This document shows positions 8,379-16,955 of a stretch of DNA of 64,000 nucleotides, in pieces. The notes beneath the pieces were generated by a model. It worked only from the letters and a program-made list of their open reading frames with translations, ran no database searches and had not been told where the DNA came from. The position numbers were made by a program, and so were the translations under genes. How positions within the stretch are numbered: position 1 is the stretch's first letter; each line of letters opens with the position of its first letter. Origin of the DNA: QHXM01 sp963697975 (lineage in GTDB: Bacteria > Acidobacteriota > Blastocatellia > Pyrinomonadales > Pyrinomonadaceae); NCBI GenBank assembly GCA_963697975.1, contig OY969111.1, forward strand, positions 4,154,001 to 4,218,000. Reading direction: 5' to 3'.

Positions 8379-9020
8379 TCATGTTCCAGGCAGAGACCTT
8401 TGATGTTCATCCAGATGAGAGCGGTCGGCCAGTATGTGTAGCAAAGGGCCTTGAGTCGTGAACTCGACCACGCTGACCGAACTCACCGGGCAAACCAGAC
8501 GATAACGGAAACGCCCGACATCAATTCCCAACAGGCTGCACAGGATAATCCTGATCGTCGCTTTGTGCGAGACGACGAGAACATTTCCGGTCGTGAATCG
8601 CCGCCTGATTTCTTCGATCACGCGCATGCCCCGCCGGGCAATCATCACTGCCAGTTCGCCCTCAGTCGGCGAATGCCATGCCGGGTCAGCCAGCCAGCTA
8701 ATGTAATCGTCGTGGAACTGCTGGTTGACCGACTCTTTCGTCAATCCTTCCCACTTGCCGTAGCCAATCTCTTTCAAGCCGTCACGCACCTGCATCTCCA
8801 TCACCAGGGCATCGCAGAGAGGCTGTGCGGTGGCGACTGTTCGCCGCAGGGGGCTTGAGTAAATGGCTTGCCAGGGTTTTGAGCGGTGGGCAATGGCGAA
8901 AGCCTGAGCCATCGCCAGGCCATCCTCCGTCAACTCCGGGTCAGAGCCTGAGCCACAGAAGACATCTTCGCGACTCAATGCCGTCTGCCCGTGCCGTAGA
9001 AAGTAGAGCAACAGGCTCAT
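8379..9020 (-). CDS. Histidine phosphatase family protein (phosphoglycerate mutase-like)
   Basis: A 213-residue cytoplasmic enzyme of the histidine phosphatase superfamily. The phosphohistidine motif LRHGQT lies at the N-terminus, the acid/base region is GLKEIGYGKWEG, and the second catalytic His is in VVSHKATIR. Members of this size hydrolyse small phosphate esters such as alpha-ribazole phosphate, sugar phosphates or 3-phosphoglycerate; the substrate is not evident. A GTG at 9029 is in frame, but the ATG at 9020 has GGAGGG 8 bases upstream and is preferred. The carbonic anhydrase gene lies 99 bases upstream on the same strand. Confidence 0.85.
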   Translation of the reverse strand: MSLLLYFLRHGQTALSREDVFCGSGSDPELTEDGLAMAQAFAIAHRSKPWQAIYSSPLRRTVATAQPLCDALVMEMQVRDGLKEIGYGKWEGLTKESVNQQFHDDYISWLADPAWHSPTEGELAVMIARRGMRVIEEIRRRFTTGNVLVVSHKATIRIILCSLLGIDVGRFRYRLVCPVSSVSVVEFTTQGPLLHILADRSHLDEHQRSLPGT

Positions 9021-9119
9021 CAAACGCACCCTCCAACCGGCTCGGTTTCGAGGAGACCGGGCGGGCGTTACCTGAGATTGGCGAGATTCAGCTTGTAACG
9101 CGAGGAATCATTTCAGGAG

Positions 9120-9812
9120 TCATGCTTTCTGAGCCGCCTGCTCTAATAATTCGCCGGGAGCTTTTGTCTGCCGAGCGGCGGCAATCGCGCTTTGATAGCT
9201 AGCCGCCATCTCCTCTTGACTGGAAATGTGGACATTCAGGTCTCGCAATATTCCGTTGCTCAACCTGTAAACCCACCCATGCACAGTTAATTCCTGCCCG
9301 TTCTCCCAGGCGCTCTGCACAATCGTCGTCTGGCAGACGTTGATGACCTGTTCGATGATATTCAACTCACACAGTTTATCCACGCGGTCTGATTCGTCAG
9401 CGATCTCGGCCAGCAACGCCTCGTGCTTTTGCCTGACATCCTGAACGTGGCGCAGCCAGTTATCAATCAAACCGAACTTCTGATTTTGCAGGGCTGCTTT
9501 CACACCGCCGCAGCCGTAATGCCCGCACACGATGATGTGCTTCACTTTGAGAGCCTCGACCGCATATTGCATCACCGAGAGGCAATTCAGGTCTGTGTGC
9601 CCGACGACGTTCGCCACATTGCGGTGAACGAACATCTCTCCCGGCGAAAGCTCGACGATTTCGTTGGCCGGGACGCGGCTGTCCGAACAACCGATCCACA
9701 AATATTCGGGCGATTGCTGCTCGGATAATTTCTGGAAAAACCCCGGCTCGCGGGCCTCGATTTTTTCGGCCCAGGCACGATTGCGTTCGAGTAGATTAGT
9801 TAAGCTTCTCAT
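9120..9812 (-). CDS. can: Beta-class carbonic anhydrase
   Basis: A 230-residue zinc enzyme that interconverts CO2 and bicarbonate, supplying bicarbonate to carboxylases such as acetyl-CoA carboxylase. The zinc ligands and catalytic pair sit at the same positions as in Escherichia coli Can: Cys42 and Asp44 in CSDSR, Arg46, and His98 and Cys101 in HYGCGG. The length matches that family. It is followed by the histidine phosphatase gene on the same strand and preceded by the PEGA/TPR gene 17 bases upstream, which suggests co-transcription. Confidence 0.95.
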   Translation of the reverse strand: MRSLTNLLERNRAWAEKIEAREPGFFQKLSEQQSPEYLWIGCSDSRVPANEIVELSPGEMFVHRNVANVVGHTDLNCLSVMQYAVEALKVKHIIVCGHYGCGGVKAALQNQKFGLIDNWLRHVQDVRQKHEALLAEIADESDRVDKLCELNIIEQVINVCQTTIVQSAWENGQELTVHGWVYRLSNGILRDLNVHISSQEEMAASYQSAIAAARQTKAPGELLEQAAQKA

Positions 9813-9829
9813 GTCCTCTTGTACGGTCC

Positions 9830-10780
9830 TTATTCCGGTTGGGTTGATTGTTCTTCGGCCTGCTTCCGCAGTTGATCTATGATCGAGCGAACAGCGGGCG
9901 CTAAGTTTCCTTCGGGCGCAAGCTGCAAATATTTCTCGTAAGCCTCGACGGCTTCTTTGTACTTCTCCATCTTCTCATACATCGAGCCGAGCAGTTGATA
10001 GATGACAGGCTCGCTATCCGAGAGTTGATTGATGGCCATGCGAAACTCCGCTGCGGCCTCTTCGTTTCTCCCTTTCTCTTCGAGCAGCAAAGCTAATCCT
10101 GTGTGCGCTTCGGGTTGAAAGCCGCGCGCTTCGCGGATGGCGCGGCGAAAGGAGGCGATGGCATCGTCCCAGAAAGCCGCATAGCGATAGATGCGTCCCT
10201 CCACCGCCGACGCTTCCGCGTAGACGGGGCGGTCGCGGCGCGCTTCGTCAATCTCTCCCAACGCCTTTTTATAATCATTCAAGTCCAGCAGAATGCGCGC
10301 CAGCCCGACGTGTGCGGCGGGAAAGGCCGGGCGAAGCTCAATCGCGCGGCGATACATGTCTGCCGCCGCGCGCCGCGCTTCGTCGTCTTTCGCTTTCTCA
10401 CGGGCGCTTTCGGCTTGCTGGAAAGTCAGTTCCGCTTCGTCGGTCGTGCGCGCGAGGCGGACTTCCAGTTGGCCGCGCTGCGTTGGAAGAACGACGAGCG
10501 TCCGCTCCTTAAAGCCGTTTGCGCGCACGCGCAACGTGTGGCGTCCCGCCGAAACTCTCTCAAGTTGGAGCTTACCCGCAGCATCCGTCACGCCGCGTCT
10601 CACTTCATCCAGCCAGACAGTTGCGTTTGCTTCAGTGCTAATGGTGAGCGATTTTGTTGAAGCCGCCGGAATTTTCTTGCCGCCCTTTTGTGCGGGAGCA
10701 TCCGGGGCATGAGAGAAAACAGCCACCAGCGTGATGACCATGAAAAGATAGCGCGTTAATTTGACGATGGAATTTTGCAC
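9830..10780 (-). CDS. Exported PEGA-domain and TPR protein
   Basis: A 316-residue protein with a signal peptide (residues 8-31, ending near APAQ). A PEGA-type domain at about 43-110 (TVWLDEVRRGVTD and LPTQRGQLEVRL) is followed by at least four tetratricopeptide repeats at 115-300, with helix pairs such as YKKALGEIDEARRDRP and YKEAVEAYEKYLQLAP. The make-up suggests a periplasmic or surface scaffold for protein contacts. No catalytic residues are visible and the partner is unknown. The stop lies 17 bases before the carbonic anhydrase start, but a shared function is not implied. Confidence 0.75.
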   Translation of the reverse strand: MQNSIVKLTRYLFMVITLVAVFSHAPDAPAQKGGKKIPAASTKSLTISTEANATVWLDEVRRGVTDAAGKLQLERVSAGRHTLRVRANGFKERTLVVLPTQRGQLEVRLARTTDEAELTFQQAESAREKAKDDEARRAAADMYRRAIELRPAFPAAHVGLARILLDLNDYKKALGEIDEARRDRPVYAEASAVEGRIYRYAAFWDDAIASFRRAIREARGFQPEAHTGLALLLEEKGRNEEAAAEFRMAINQLSDSEPVIYQLLGSMYEKMEKYKEAVEAYEKYLQLAPEGNLAPAVRSIIDQLRKQAEEQSTQPE

Positions 10781-11085
10781 GACTTCTATCAGTGAACTCT
10801 AAGAAGCTGTTAGAAAAGCTCCGAAGGAGCGAAATGTAAGAGCCTCTGGCAACATCACAGGGAGAGATTCCAGTTTATTCATCAAGCCCTGAAAGGGCGG
10901 AATATTTATCTCGCCCTTTCAGGGCTTACTCCTTATATCTCTATCTTGACTCAGGGCGCAGCCCCGGGCTATCACATCGTCGCCCCTTCAGGGCTTTCTG
11001 AGGCTTTTCAAACTTCTTCTAAGGGCGAAGTAGTTTGGCGGCTTCGCCGCAATGAAAAGTTGCTGCCATTTCGCGCGTTAAGTTC
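10781..11085. repeat. Gene-free region with CCCTGAAAGGG-type hairpins
   Basis: No gene is visible in these 305 bases. A 16-bp perfect stem (10884-10899 with 10912-10927) carries AAGCCCTGAAAGGGCG. Further copies of the same words follow: a CAGCCCCGGGCT block near 10950 and CGCCCCTTCAGGGCT at 10981. The words match the element at 31286-31465, so this looks like a degenerate copy of the same mobile or extragenic repeat. Confidence 0.7.
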
Positions 11086-13452
11086 TTATTCTCCATGTTC
11101 ATTGCCCGTGAAGCGACGTTGAATCACGGTCTCATCTACGGGTTGCTGAGCGACGGAAGCCTCCGAGCCTCCGGCGTCTGATGAACGATGAATAGCGCGC
11201 GTGCCAACCTCCGGGCGAAATTGTCCGTTGTCATCGTAGAGCCGCTCGTATTGAAGCGTGTTGCGAACGACGCCCTGCACGTAGCCGCGCGTCTCCTTGA
11301 AGGGAATCGCTTCGGCGAATTCATCAATTTCAAGCGGCAAACTCGCGCGCCATTGCGGGACACGCCCCGGACCGGCATTGTAAGCGACGGCGACGTATTC
11401 TATGCGCCCGAACTTATCGAACTGGTCGCGCATGTAGCCCGTGCCGAGTTGAATGTTGACGCGCGGCTCAAAGAGCGTTTCAACTGTGATGCTGCGATCC
11501 ACGCCATACTTCCTCGCCATCGCCGTGCCTGTCGGGATGAGCAGTTGCATCAGGCCATAGGCTTTCGCAGGCGAAGCGGCGCGCGGGTCGAAGACCGACT
11601 CCTGACGAATGAGTCCGGCGACCTGATGCGGGTCGAGCCGCCTCGTTCTGGCCTCCTGCGTGATGATGTCCCAGTAGGCGAGCGGGTAAAACACATCCCA
11701 CTGCTCCCGCGTCATCTCTTCCGGTTTCATCTGCGCGTAGTCTGGAAAACTCTTTCGCAGTGTGTTGATGGCACGAACATTTTCATTGCGCGTACGATAG
11801 ATGCGAGCCAGAGCGAGATTGATGCGCGGGCTGGACGGAGCAGTCTCGACTGCGCTGTTAAGCTCTTCGAGCGCGAAGTCGTCTATGCCGATATTGGAGA
11901 GCTGGTCTGACTTGACGACGCGCTCGTTCTCGCCTTGCCCGGCTGTCTCTTCGGCGACGGTGACGGTCTTCAAGTTGGCGACGGCGCGACCCACCGTCGA
12001 GTCGGGCGGAAAGTTACCCTGCGGCGTGTTGCCCGCATTCTTCATCGAAGTGAGCCGCTGCCCGGAAAGATAGCCGTACCAGTTGGCGTTATAGCGGGCC
12101 AGCATAGCTTCGTAGAGAGCACGCGCTTCGGCGAATTTTCCGGCGCGCTCGCTGTCTCGCGCCGCCCAGTATCCGGCGCGACCGCGATTGTCCGTGTTCC
12201 TGCCTGCGTAGAGCGCCAGGTGTTCTGTCAGAAGCCGCGAAGACTCCTGATAATTTTTCGCTTCGTGTGAAGCCCATGCAATCTCGAACTGCGCCTGTGC
12301 TACTTCAACCGCGTTGGGGTAAGCGTTGACCGCCGAGCGGAAGAAGTAGGAAGAGTCAGCCGCGTTCTTGGCGTCGCGCGCAATCTCGCCAGCGCGCACC
12401 ATCGCGCGCGGCGCAAATGAGTTGTTGGGAAAGGCGCGGCGCAACTCTTCAATCGTGCTGCGTACCATGTCCCACTGGCGTGCCATCGCGTAGGCTTGCG
12501 TGAGATGAAAGAGAGCTTCGGCGCGCAATTCACTCGCGGACGAAGGAATGCTGTTGAGCGCAGCGGTAGCGTCCGCCATGCGCTTGCTGTTTACGGCAGC
12601 GATACCGCGCCGCAATTGAGCTTCGGGTCTGGCTGTCGCGGGAAAGCGTGTGAAGCTCTCAGCGTAGACGGTCGCCGCATCGTTGTATCGCTTCGCGTCG
12701 TAGAGACGGTCGGCGCGCGCAATCGCTTCTTCGGCAGTTGCCGGAGAAGTGGTCGAATTGAGCTTCGAGATCATTGCTTCGGCTTCAACGCTCTGGCTTT
12801 CGGCGGGCGCGTAGAAATAGATGCGACGGTAAGCGGCGAGAGCGCGGGTGGTGTCGCCCGCCTGCTCGTAAGCTTTGCCGATTAAAATGAGAGCGGCGGC
12901 GTCCGTTTTCTCGCCGAGGTCTTTGAGGAGGGTAGGCACAGCCGCGCCCTGATTATCCTGAAGCAGCATCTCGGCATCGCGGCGCAGGGCGTGTCCCGCT
13001 TGCAGCGACGAGGGATAATCGCGGGCGATCCTTTCATAATCGGCGCGGGCTTCCGTGCGGCGACCGAGTTGCTCAAGGGCGCGTGCGCGCAGCAGCAGCG
13101 CGTAATCGCCGAGCGCCGTGCGGTCGCGGATAACACTCGAATCGAGCAAAGGAATTCCGCCCGCGAAATCACCCATCTTAATCTTGATTCGTGAGCGCAG
13201 GATACGAGCCAGCCCGGCGGCTTTCGTGTTTGGGAAATCCGTCTCGATGCGCGTGACAGCATCTTCGGCAGGCAGCGCGCCGCCGCGCGTCATGTTGCGT
13301 AGTTGTTCGAGCGCCTTCACTTCGCCGGGAATCTGGCGCTGCTGGCGTGTGCTGCAACTCGCGCTCATAAACGGCGCGAGCGATGCTCCAATGACGACGA
13401 CGAGGCCGACAATAATCAGCGTCAGCCGGTGCTTACGAAAGTTGATGGTCAA
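11086..13452 (-). CDS. Membrane-anchored soluble lytic transglycosylase with TPR-like repeats
   Basis: A 788-residue peptidoglycan lytic transglycosylase that would cut the MurNAc-GlcNAc bond in the periplasm. A short N-terminal membrane segment (TLIIVGLVVVIGASLAPF) is followed by a long superhelical TPR-like region and a C-terminal SLT domain. SLT marks are RQESVFDP with the catalytic Glu, AYGLMQL and AYNAGPGRV. The frame is open 47 codons further upstream, but that part is the GGTGATAG hairpin translated. The TTG at 13452 has GAGGAGA about 11 bases upstream and places the membrane segment at the N-terminus. It lies downstream of the GAF-domain gene. The architecture matches Slt70-like enzymes of Acidobacteriota. 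Confidence 0.88.
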   Translation of the reverse strand: MTINFRKHRLTLIIVGLVVVIGASLAPFMSASCSTRQQRQIPGEVKALEQLRNMTRGGALPAEDAVTRIETDFPNTKAAGLARILRSRIKIKMGDFAGGIPLLDSSVIRDRTALGDYALLLRARALEQLGRRTEARADYERIARDYPSSLQAGHALRRDAEMLLQDNQGAAVPTLLKDLGEKTDAAALILIGKAYEQAGDTTRALAAYRRIYFYAPAESQSVEAEAMISKLNSTTSPATAEEAIARADRLYDAKRYNDAATVYAESFTRFPATARPEAQLRRGIAAVNSKRMADATAALNSIPSSASELRAEALFHLTQAYAMARQWDMVRSTIEELRRAFPNNSFAPRAMVRAGEIARDAKNAADSSYFFRSAVNAYPNAVEVAQAQFEIAWASHEAKNYQESSRLLTEHLALYAGRNTDNRGRAGYWAARDSERAGKFAEARALYEAMLARYNANWYGYLSGQRLTSMKNAGNTPQGNFPPDSTVGRAVANLKTVTVAEETAGQGENERVVKSDQLSNIGIDDFALEELNSAVETAPSSPRINLALARIYRTRNENVRAINTLRKSFPDYAQMKPEEMTREQWDVFYPLAYWDIITQEARTRRLDPHQVAGLIRQESVFDPRAASPAKAYGLMQLLIPTGTAMARKYGVDRSITVETLFEPRVNIQLGTGYMRDQFDKFGRIEYVAVAYNAGPGRVPQWRASLPLEIDEFAEAIPFKETRGYVQGVVRNTLQYERLYDDNGQFRPEVGTRAIHRSSDAGGSEASVAQQPVDETVIQRRFTGNEHGE

Positions 13453-13524
13453 AGCGTTCGATCTCTCCTCATCAAAATCAAGACAATAATTATACCGGCA
13501 TTTGCAGAAGCGGCGGTTAGATGC

Positions 13525-13617
13525 AAAAAAAGGTGAGAGGTGATGGGTGATAGGTGATAAGAAAAAACACCTTCTTTCCTTATCACCTATCACCCATCAC
13601 CTCTCACCCATCACAGC
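13525..13617. repeat. Paired-word hairpin, GGTGATAG type
   Basis: The left arm (GTGAGAGGTGATGGGTGATAG, GGTGATAAG) and the right arm (CTTATCACC, TATCACCCATCACC) are near-perfect reverse complements of over 30 bases. It starts 4 bases past the stop of the GAF-domain gene and lies upstream of the lytic transglycosylase. A sister copy is at 51455-51524. Confidence 0.88.
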
Positions 13618-13620
13618 TTT

Positions 13621-15168
13621 TTACGCCGTCGCGCCCGGATAATCGCTGCCGAGCTTTGACGCATCGCCTTCGGCGAGCGTGTTGACGAGTTCCTGATGAA
13701 AGTAGTCGTAGCGCGCGGCCACAGGCGGCGCAACCCGCTTGTCGTACATCTGGCGCGAGCGGTCTATGTCTTCACGCAGGCGCTCGTAGAGGTCTCCTTC
13801 GAGGCGACCGTCTCTGACCTTCTGCTCGTTGTAGAGCTTGATCTCGGAGACGAGCAGACGCGCGAAGCGGCGCGCATCATTGTGCAGCCTGCGCTCGTCT
13901 TCGCTGACTTCGATGGGCAACTCGGCAGCATCGGCGCTGCGCCAGCTTCGCCCGCCAGCGGACGGAGCGGCAGAAGTCTGCTGGCCGAATTCGGAGATTG
14001 AGGATTGCGGCTGCTGGGCTTCGGCTTCGATATGGGTTTCAGTTGACGGCTGAGCATACTCTTCGTCCGCAAATTGCGGACGTTCCATCACTAGCGTTTC
14101 CTCGCCAGCATCTTCGACGGGTGCTGGAGCGTAAGACGATGATGCTGTGTCCGCGCTTTCCGCTTCTTCTGCGACCGGAGCTTCTGCAACCATCGTCGGC
14201 GTTTCAGTCTCCTCGCTCGCTCCCCAGCTTTCGTCTTGCGCAGGAGCGACGGCCTGTGGCTGTTCGGCTACTTCCTCTTCGGCCTGCGGCGGCGTCGTTT
14301 CGGCAACTGCGGGTTCGGCTGGTGGCGGCTGTGGCTGCGTTACAGCCGCGGGACGCGAGCCGACCAGCAACTCGACGGCCATGCCTCCGACGCGGACGAG
14401 CGTTTCGAGAGCTTCCAGATTGATGGCATCAGCATCGAGCGCGGCGGAATCGGCATAAAGCACGGCGGCGGCTTTGCCGCGTGCGATGAGCGGGATGGCG
14501 ACCATGCGTTGCGGCGGGTCTGAGCCGAGACGATTGAGCAATAGATAATCTTCGGCGTTGCCGCCGGGCGAGCCGCTCCACGTCTGGCGTGAACGGACGA
14601 CATCGCTCAAGGGCGTGTCAGCCGTCAGTGGCAGCACAATCTCGCGCACCGCGTCGTCGCCGACCGTGCCTTCAAGCCCGCGAGCGCGCCAGCCGATAGC
14701 CTGCTCGTTTTTCACCACGAAGAAGGCGATGCGTGGTGCAAACGAAGCCGCACGATTGACGAGTGTGCTCAGGATTTCCGATTGCGAATGCTGCTCGCTG
14801 ATGTCTTCAATCCCGGCCTTGAGAATCGCCATGTCGCTCGAAGCCTTGGTGCGGGTGGATTCAGCCGCCGCGTCTTCCAGCCCGCGTTCATGCGCGGCGC
14901 GCATGTGCTCGGAGATTGAAGCGGCAACCGACGTGTCTGTCTCGGCCTCGCCGCGCGAGCGTTCCAGAATGCGCGTGAAGGCTTCGTTGACCTGACTCTG
15001 AAGCCGCGTAATCTCTTCTTGCAATCCGCTCAGGCGCGAGTTGAGGTATTCGTCCAATTCGGCGCGCAAGCTCTTTTCCAGTTCTCCGCTGACCACCTGT
15101 TTCGCCCTCCGTTTCGGGTGCGTCGCTTCCACGTTTGACCTGCCCGGCAAGTCCCTTGAAGCGACCAT
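13621..15168 (-). CDS. Coiled-coil, GAF-like and acidic-linker protein of unknown function
   Basis: A 515-residue soluble protein. Residues 25-75 are heptad-like and probably coiled coil. Residues about 115-270 look like a GAF sensor fold (SEILSTLVNRAASFAPRIAFFVVKNEQAIGW, read in parts, through VAIPLIARGKAAAVLYAD). Residues 275-415 are a low-complexity Pro/Glu/Ala linker. The C-terminus holds a helical motif, HNDARRFARLLVSEIKLY with YDYFHQELVNTLAEGD, that I know from other Acidobacteriota and Deltaproteobacteria proteins of unknown role. No kinase, cyclase or HTH output is present, so it may act through protein contacts. It diverges from the REC protein at 15502. Confidence 0.65.
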   Translation of the reverse strand: MVASRDLPGRSNVEATHPKRRAKQVVSGELEKSLRAELDEYLNSRLSGLQEEITRLQSQVNEAFTRILERSRGEAETDTSVAASISEHMRAAHERGLEDAAAESTRTKASSDMAILKAGIEDISEQHSQSEILSTLVNRAASFAPRIAFFVVKNEQAIGWRARGLEGTVGDDAVREIVLPLTADTPLSDVVRSRQTWSGSPGGNAEDYLLLNRLGSDPPQRMVAIPLIARGKAAAVLYADSAALDADAINLEALETLVRVGGMAVELLVGSRPAAVTQPQPPPAEPAVAETTPPQAEEEVAEQPQAVAPAQDESWGASEETETPTMVAEAPVAEEAESADTASSSYAPAPVEDAGEETLVMERPQFADEEYAQPSTETHIEAEAQQPQSSISEFGQQTSAAPSAGGRSWRSADAAELPIEVSEDERRLHNDARRFARLLVSEIKLYNEQKVRDGRLEGDLYERLREDIDRSRQMYDKRVAPPVAARYDYFHQELVNTLAEGDASKLGSDYPGATA

Positions 15169-15501
15169 GATGATTTGAGTTTATTCGCCAGGATTTAGAA
15201 GACGCCGAAGAGAGCGCGCACTTCCGTTCTCGGATTATGGACGGGCATAAGCAGGGGTGTCAAGAAAGGCTTTCGCAGAGCGAGCGTAAGTGGTTTGACA
15301 CCAGTCAGGGCGCAGAGTAAATTTTTGATTTTAGATTTTTGATTTGCGATTGGATAAGGACGGAATCTAACGATTTCAAAGTTCCAGAGCGAGTTTCGAT
15401 TGGATGTACGGCAGGCTGAGGGCCTGCCGAGCGCGAGGAATTGGCGGCAGGCTAACAGCCTGCCTTACACTGATTCGCAAATCTAAAATCAAAAATTCCT
15501 G
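15169..15501. repeat. Gene-free divergent region with nested hairpins
   Basis: A 333-base spacer between divergent genes. An AT-rich word pair (ATTTTTGATTTTAGATT at 15322-15338 and its complement near 15478-15498) encloses two compact hairpins, GGCAGGCTGAGGGCCTGCC near 15410 and GGCAGGCTAACAGCCTGCC near 15445. Promoters for both neighbours must lie here, but I cannot pick boxes with confidence. Confidence 0.7.
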
Positions 15502-15894
15502 ATGCCTGCCAATATTCTCATCGTTGACGACTACGCGGATAACAGGGAGTTGTTGCGCCTGATGCTGGAGACAGCCGGACATCGCGTTTCCGAGGCGGAG
15601 GACGGTCGCGTCGGGCTGGAGATGGCTCAGGCAGAGATGCCTGATCTGATCCTCGCCGATCTCTCTATGCCGCAACTGGACGGCTGGGGGTTGCTCAGGG
15701 AACTGCGCGCAGATGAGCGCACGCGAGGGATTCCCTGCGTCGCCGTCACGGCTTTCGTAGATCGAGAACGGGCGCGCGATCTCGCGCAAAACTTCGACGC
15801 CTATATCCCGAAACCTTTTCGCCGGGCGGAACTGCTCGAAACGGTCGAACGCCTGCTCGCCGGGCGTCCGCACAAGATGGAGAGCGAGCAATAA
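15502..15894 (+). CDS. Single-domain response regulator (REC only)
   Basis: A 130-residue CheY-like receiver domain with no output domain. The acidic pair Asp9/Asp10, phospho-acceptor Asp53 (LADLSMP), Thr83 (AVTAF) and Lys104 (IPKPF) are all present, so it should be phosphorylated by a histidine kinase not found in this window. It begins right at the end of the AT-rich hairpin. The next gene follows 11 bases after the stop. It probably acts as a phosphate relay or by binding a target protein. Confidence 0.92.
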   Translation: MPANILIVDDYADNRELLRLMLETAGHRVSEAEDGRVGLEMAQAEMPDLILADLSMPQLDGWGLLRELRADERTRGIPCVAVTAFVDRERARDLAQNFDAYIPKPFRRAELLETVERLLAGRPHKMESEQ

Positions 15895-15905
15895 GCGAAA
15901 GCAAG

Positions 15906-16214
15906 TTGACTGAGAAGAAACAAAAAGAGACTGCAAAGGCGGCGGATGATGAACTGAGCGCAGGCCGCATCCTCGTCGCATTCGAGAAACTGTTCGGCGG
16001 CGGGCGCGGCGTGAATCGCTTCTCGCGCTCGAACCTGCGCTACACGAATTTGTCCGGCGGCGCTATCCTCGTCGAACAGAATCCGAAGAAGACAAGCGAG
16101 TGGGCACGGCTTGCCAGCCAGGGACATCGCATCGCCTGGGTGATGCGCGATGGCGAGTATCTGGCGCGCATCGTAGACGGCGAAGTCGTGAAACTCGTAA
16201 ATCGTAAATCGTGA
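15906..16214 (+). CDS. Small protein of unknown function in operon with REC protein
   Basis: A 102-residue protein that I do not recognise. The N-terminus is Lys/Glu-rich; the middle reads AFEKLFGGGRGVNRFSRSNLRYTNLSGGAILV, given here only as its region 25-56; the C-terminal half resembles a small beta fold with GHRIAWVMRDGEYLARIVDGEV. Translation starts at TTG 15906, the first start after the response regulator, 11 bases from its stop, so co-expression is likely. The last codons (VNRKS and TGA) are made of the TCGTAAA repeat that follows, so the native C-terminus may have been replaced. Confidence 0.6.
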   Translation: MTEKKQKETAKAADDELSAGRILVAFEKLFGGGRGVNRFSRSNLRYTNLSGGAILVEQNPKKTSEWARLASQGHRIAWVMRDGEYLARIVDGEVVKLVNRKS

Positions 16215-16280
16215 ATCGTGAATCGTAAATAGAGAAAACACACGTTCTTCTATTTACGATTCACGATTTACGATTTACGT
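16195..16280. repeat. Paired-word hairpin, TCGTAAA/TCGTGAA type
   Basis: The left arm iterates ATCGTAA and ATCGTGA; the right arm, CTATTTACGATTCACG with GATTTACG, is its complement. It lies between convergent genes, overlaps the 3' end of the upstream one and ends 6 bases short of the stop of the other. Sister copies are at 19518, 41889, 47916 and 56491. Confidence 0.9.
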
Positions 16281-16285
16281 CTTTC

Positions 16286-16744
16286 TTATTGTCTTGAATA
16301 TTGCGCGATGATGCGGTCGCGTATCTGCGATGGGTTCAGGCCGCTCTTTTGTAGATTGTAAGCCATTAAAGCCTCGCCCACGCAGACGGCGCATTGCGAG
16401 GCGTGCGTGTCCTCAAAGCAGCTATGAAGGCTCTTGTGTCCCATGCTCTGGTCGCAGTGGCAATAGCAGGGAAGCTGTGCAATCGTCTCCGGGATTTCCT
16501 TCACTGCCCTGTAAGCTTCGCGCGTCGGGCCGAAGAACTGCTCAGGCTGCAAGGTCGGCGGCAGATAGCTCACGCTCTTCGCGTCCTGATAGGCGGGGAC
16601 ACGCGCCTGCGATTGTGTGACAGGCTGGCTGGTCGTGCTTGATTGTGAATGAGACGACCGCCTCTCCGTGACGGTGGGAGCTTGCTGCCCGCACGCCGCC
16701 GCCAGAGCCGCGATGATTGTTACCAGAATTATTCTCATCTTCAT
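16286..16744 (-). CDS. Putative lipoprotein with PCYCxC motif
   Basis: A 152-residue exported protein with a short signal and lipobox-like LAAAC (Cys18), then a Ser/Thr/Gln-rich spacer. The conserved domain has PCYCHCD at about 93-99, GHKSLHSCF and HASQCAVCVGEA. This PCYCGC-type family is common in Gram-positives and Acidobacteriota and has no firm function; the Cys/His pattern suggests metal or redox chemistry. It lies two genes from Cys/His- and Met/His-rich exported proteins, so a link to copper or redox homeostasis is a reasonable guess. The stop is 6 bases from the hairpin. Confidence 0.78.
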   Translation of the reverse strand: MKMRIILVTIIAALAAACGQQAPTVTERRSSHSQSSTTSQPVTQSQARVPAYQDAKSVSYLPPTLQPEQFFGPTREAYRAVKEIPETIAQLPCYCHCDQSMGHKSLHSCFEDTHASQCAVCVGEALMAYNLQKSGLNPSQIRDRIIAQYSRQ

Positions 16745-16872
16745 TTCCTGATTATCCTCTCAACTCCTGCATTATATTAAATGCCTTTTGTTTTGGCGAA
16801 ACTAAATCGCTCATCCCTTCGCTTAGAAGCGATTTCGCCTGATTTTTGCCCAGAATTGCAGGGGCAGATTCG

Positions 16873-16951
16873 ATTGCGGAATGCAGATTTCGGATTGCGG
16901 AGTGAAGAGATGGCTCTTTTAATCCGCAACCCGAAATCTGCATTCCGCAAT
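16873..16951. repeat. Paired-word hairpin, TTGCGGAATGCAGATT type
   Basis: The left arm (16873-16901) and right arm (16923-16951) pair over about 27 bases (ATTGCGGAATGCAGATTTCGG and its complement, written here in two parts: ATTGCGGAATGC, AGATTTCGG). It starts 4 bases past the stop of the minus-strand outer-membrane gene and lies between it and the PCYCxC gene. Confidence 0.85.
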
Positions 16952-16955
16952 TGGC

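Noticed and set aside
13453..13593. N-terminal extension of the lytic transglycosylase
   Set aside because: The extra codons read the GGTGATAG hairpin; the TTG at 13452 with GAGGAGA upstream starts directly before the membrane segment.
16195..16280. TCGTAAA repeats as a CRISPR array
   Set aside because: Words are 7 bases, contiguous and without unique spacers; the two arms are complementary, and no cas gene is present.
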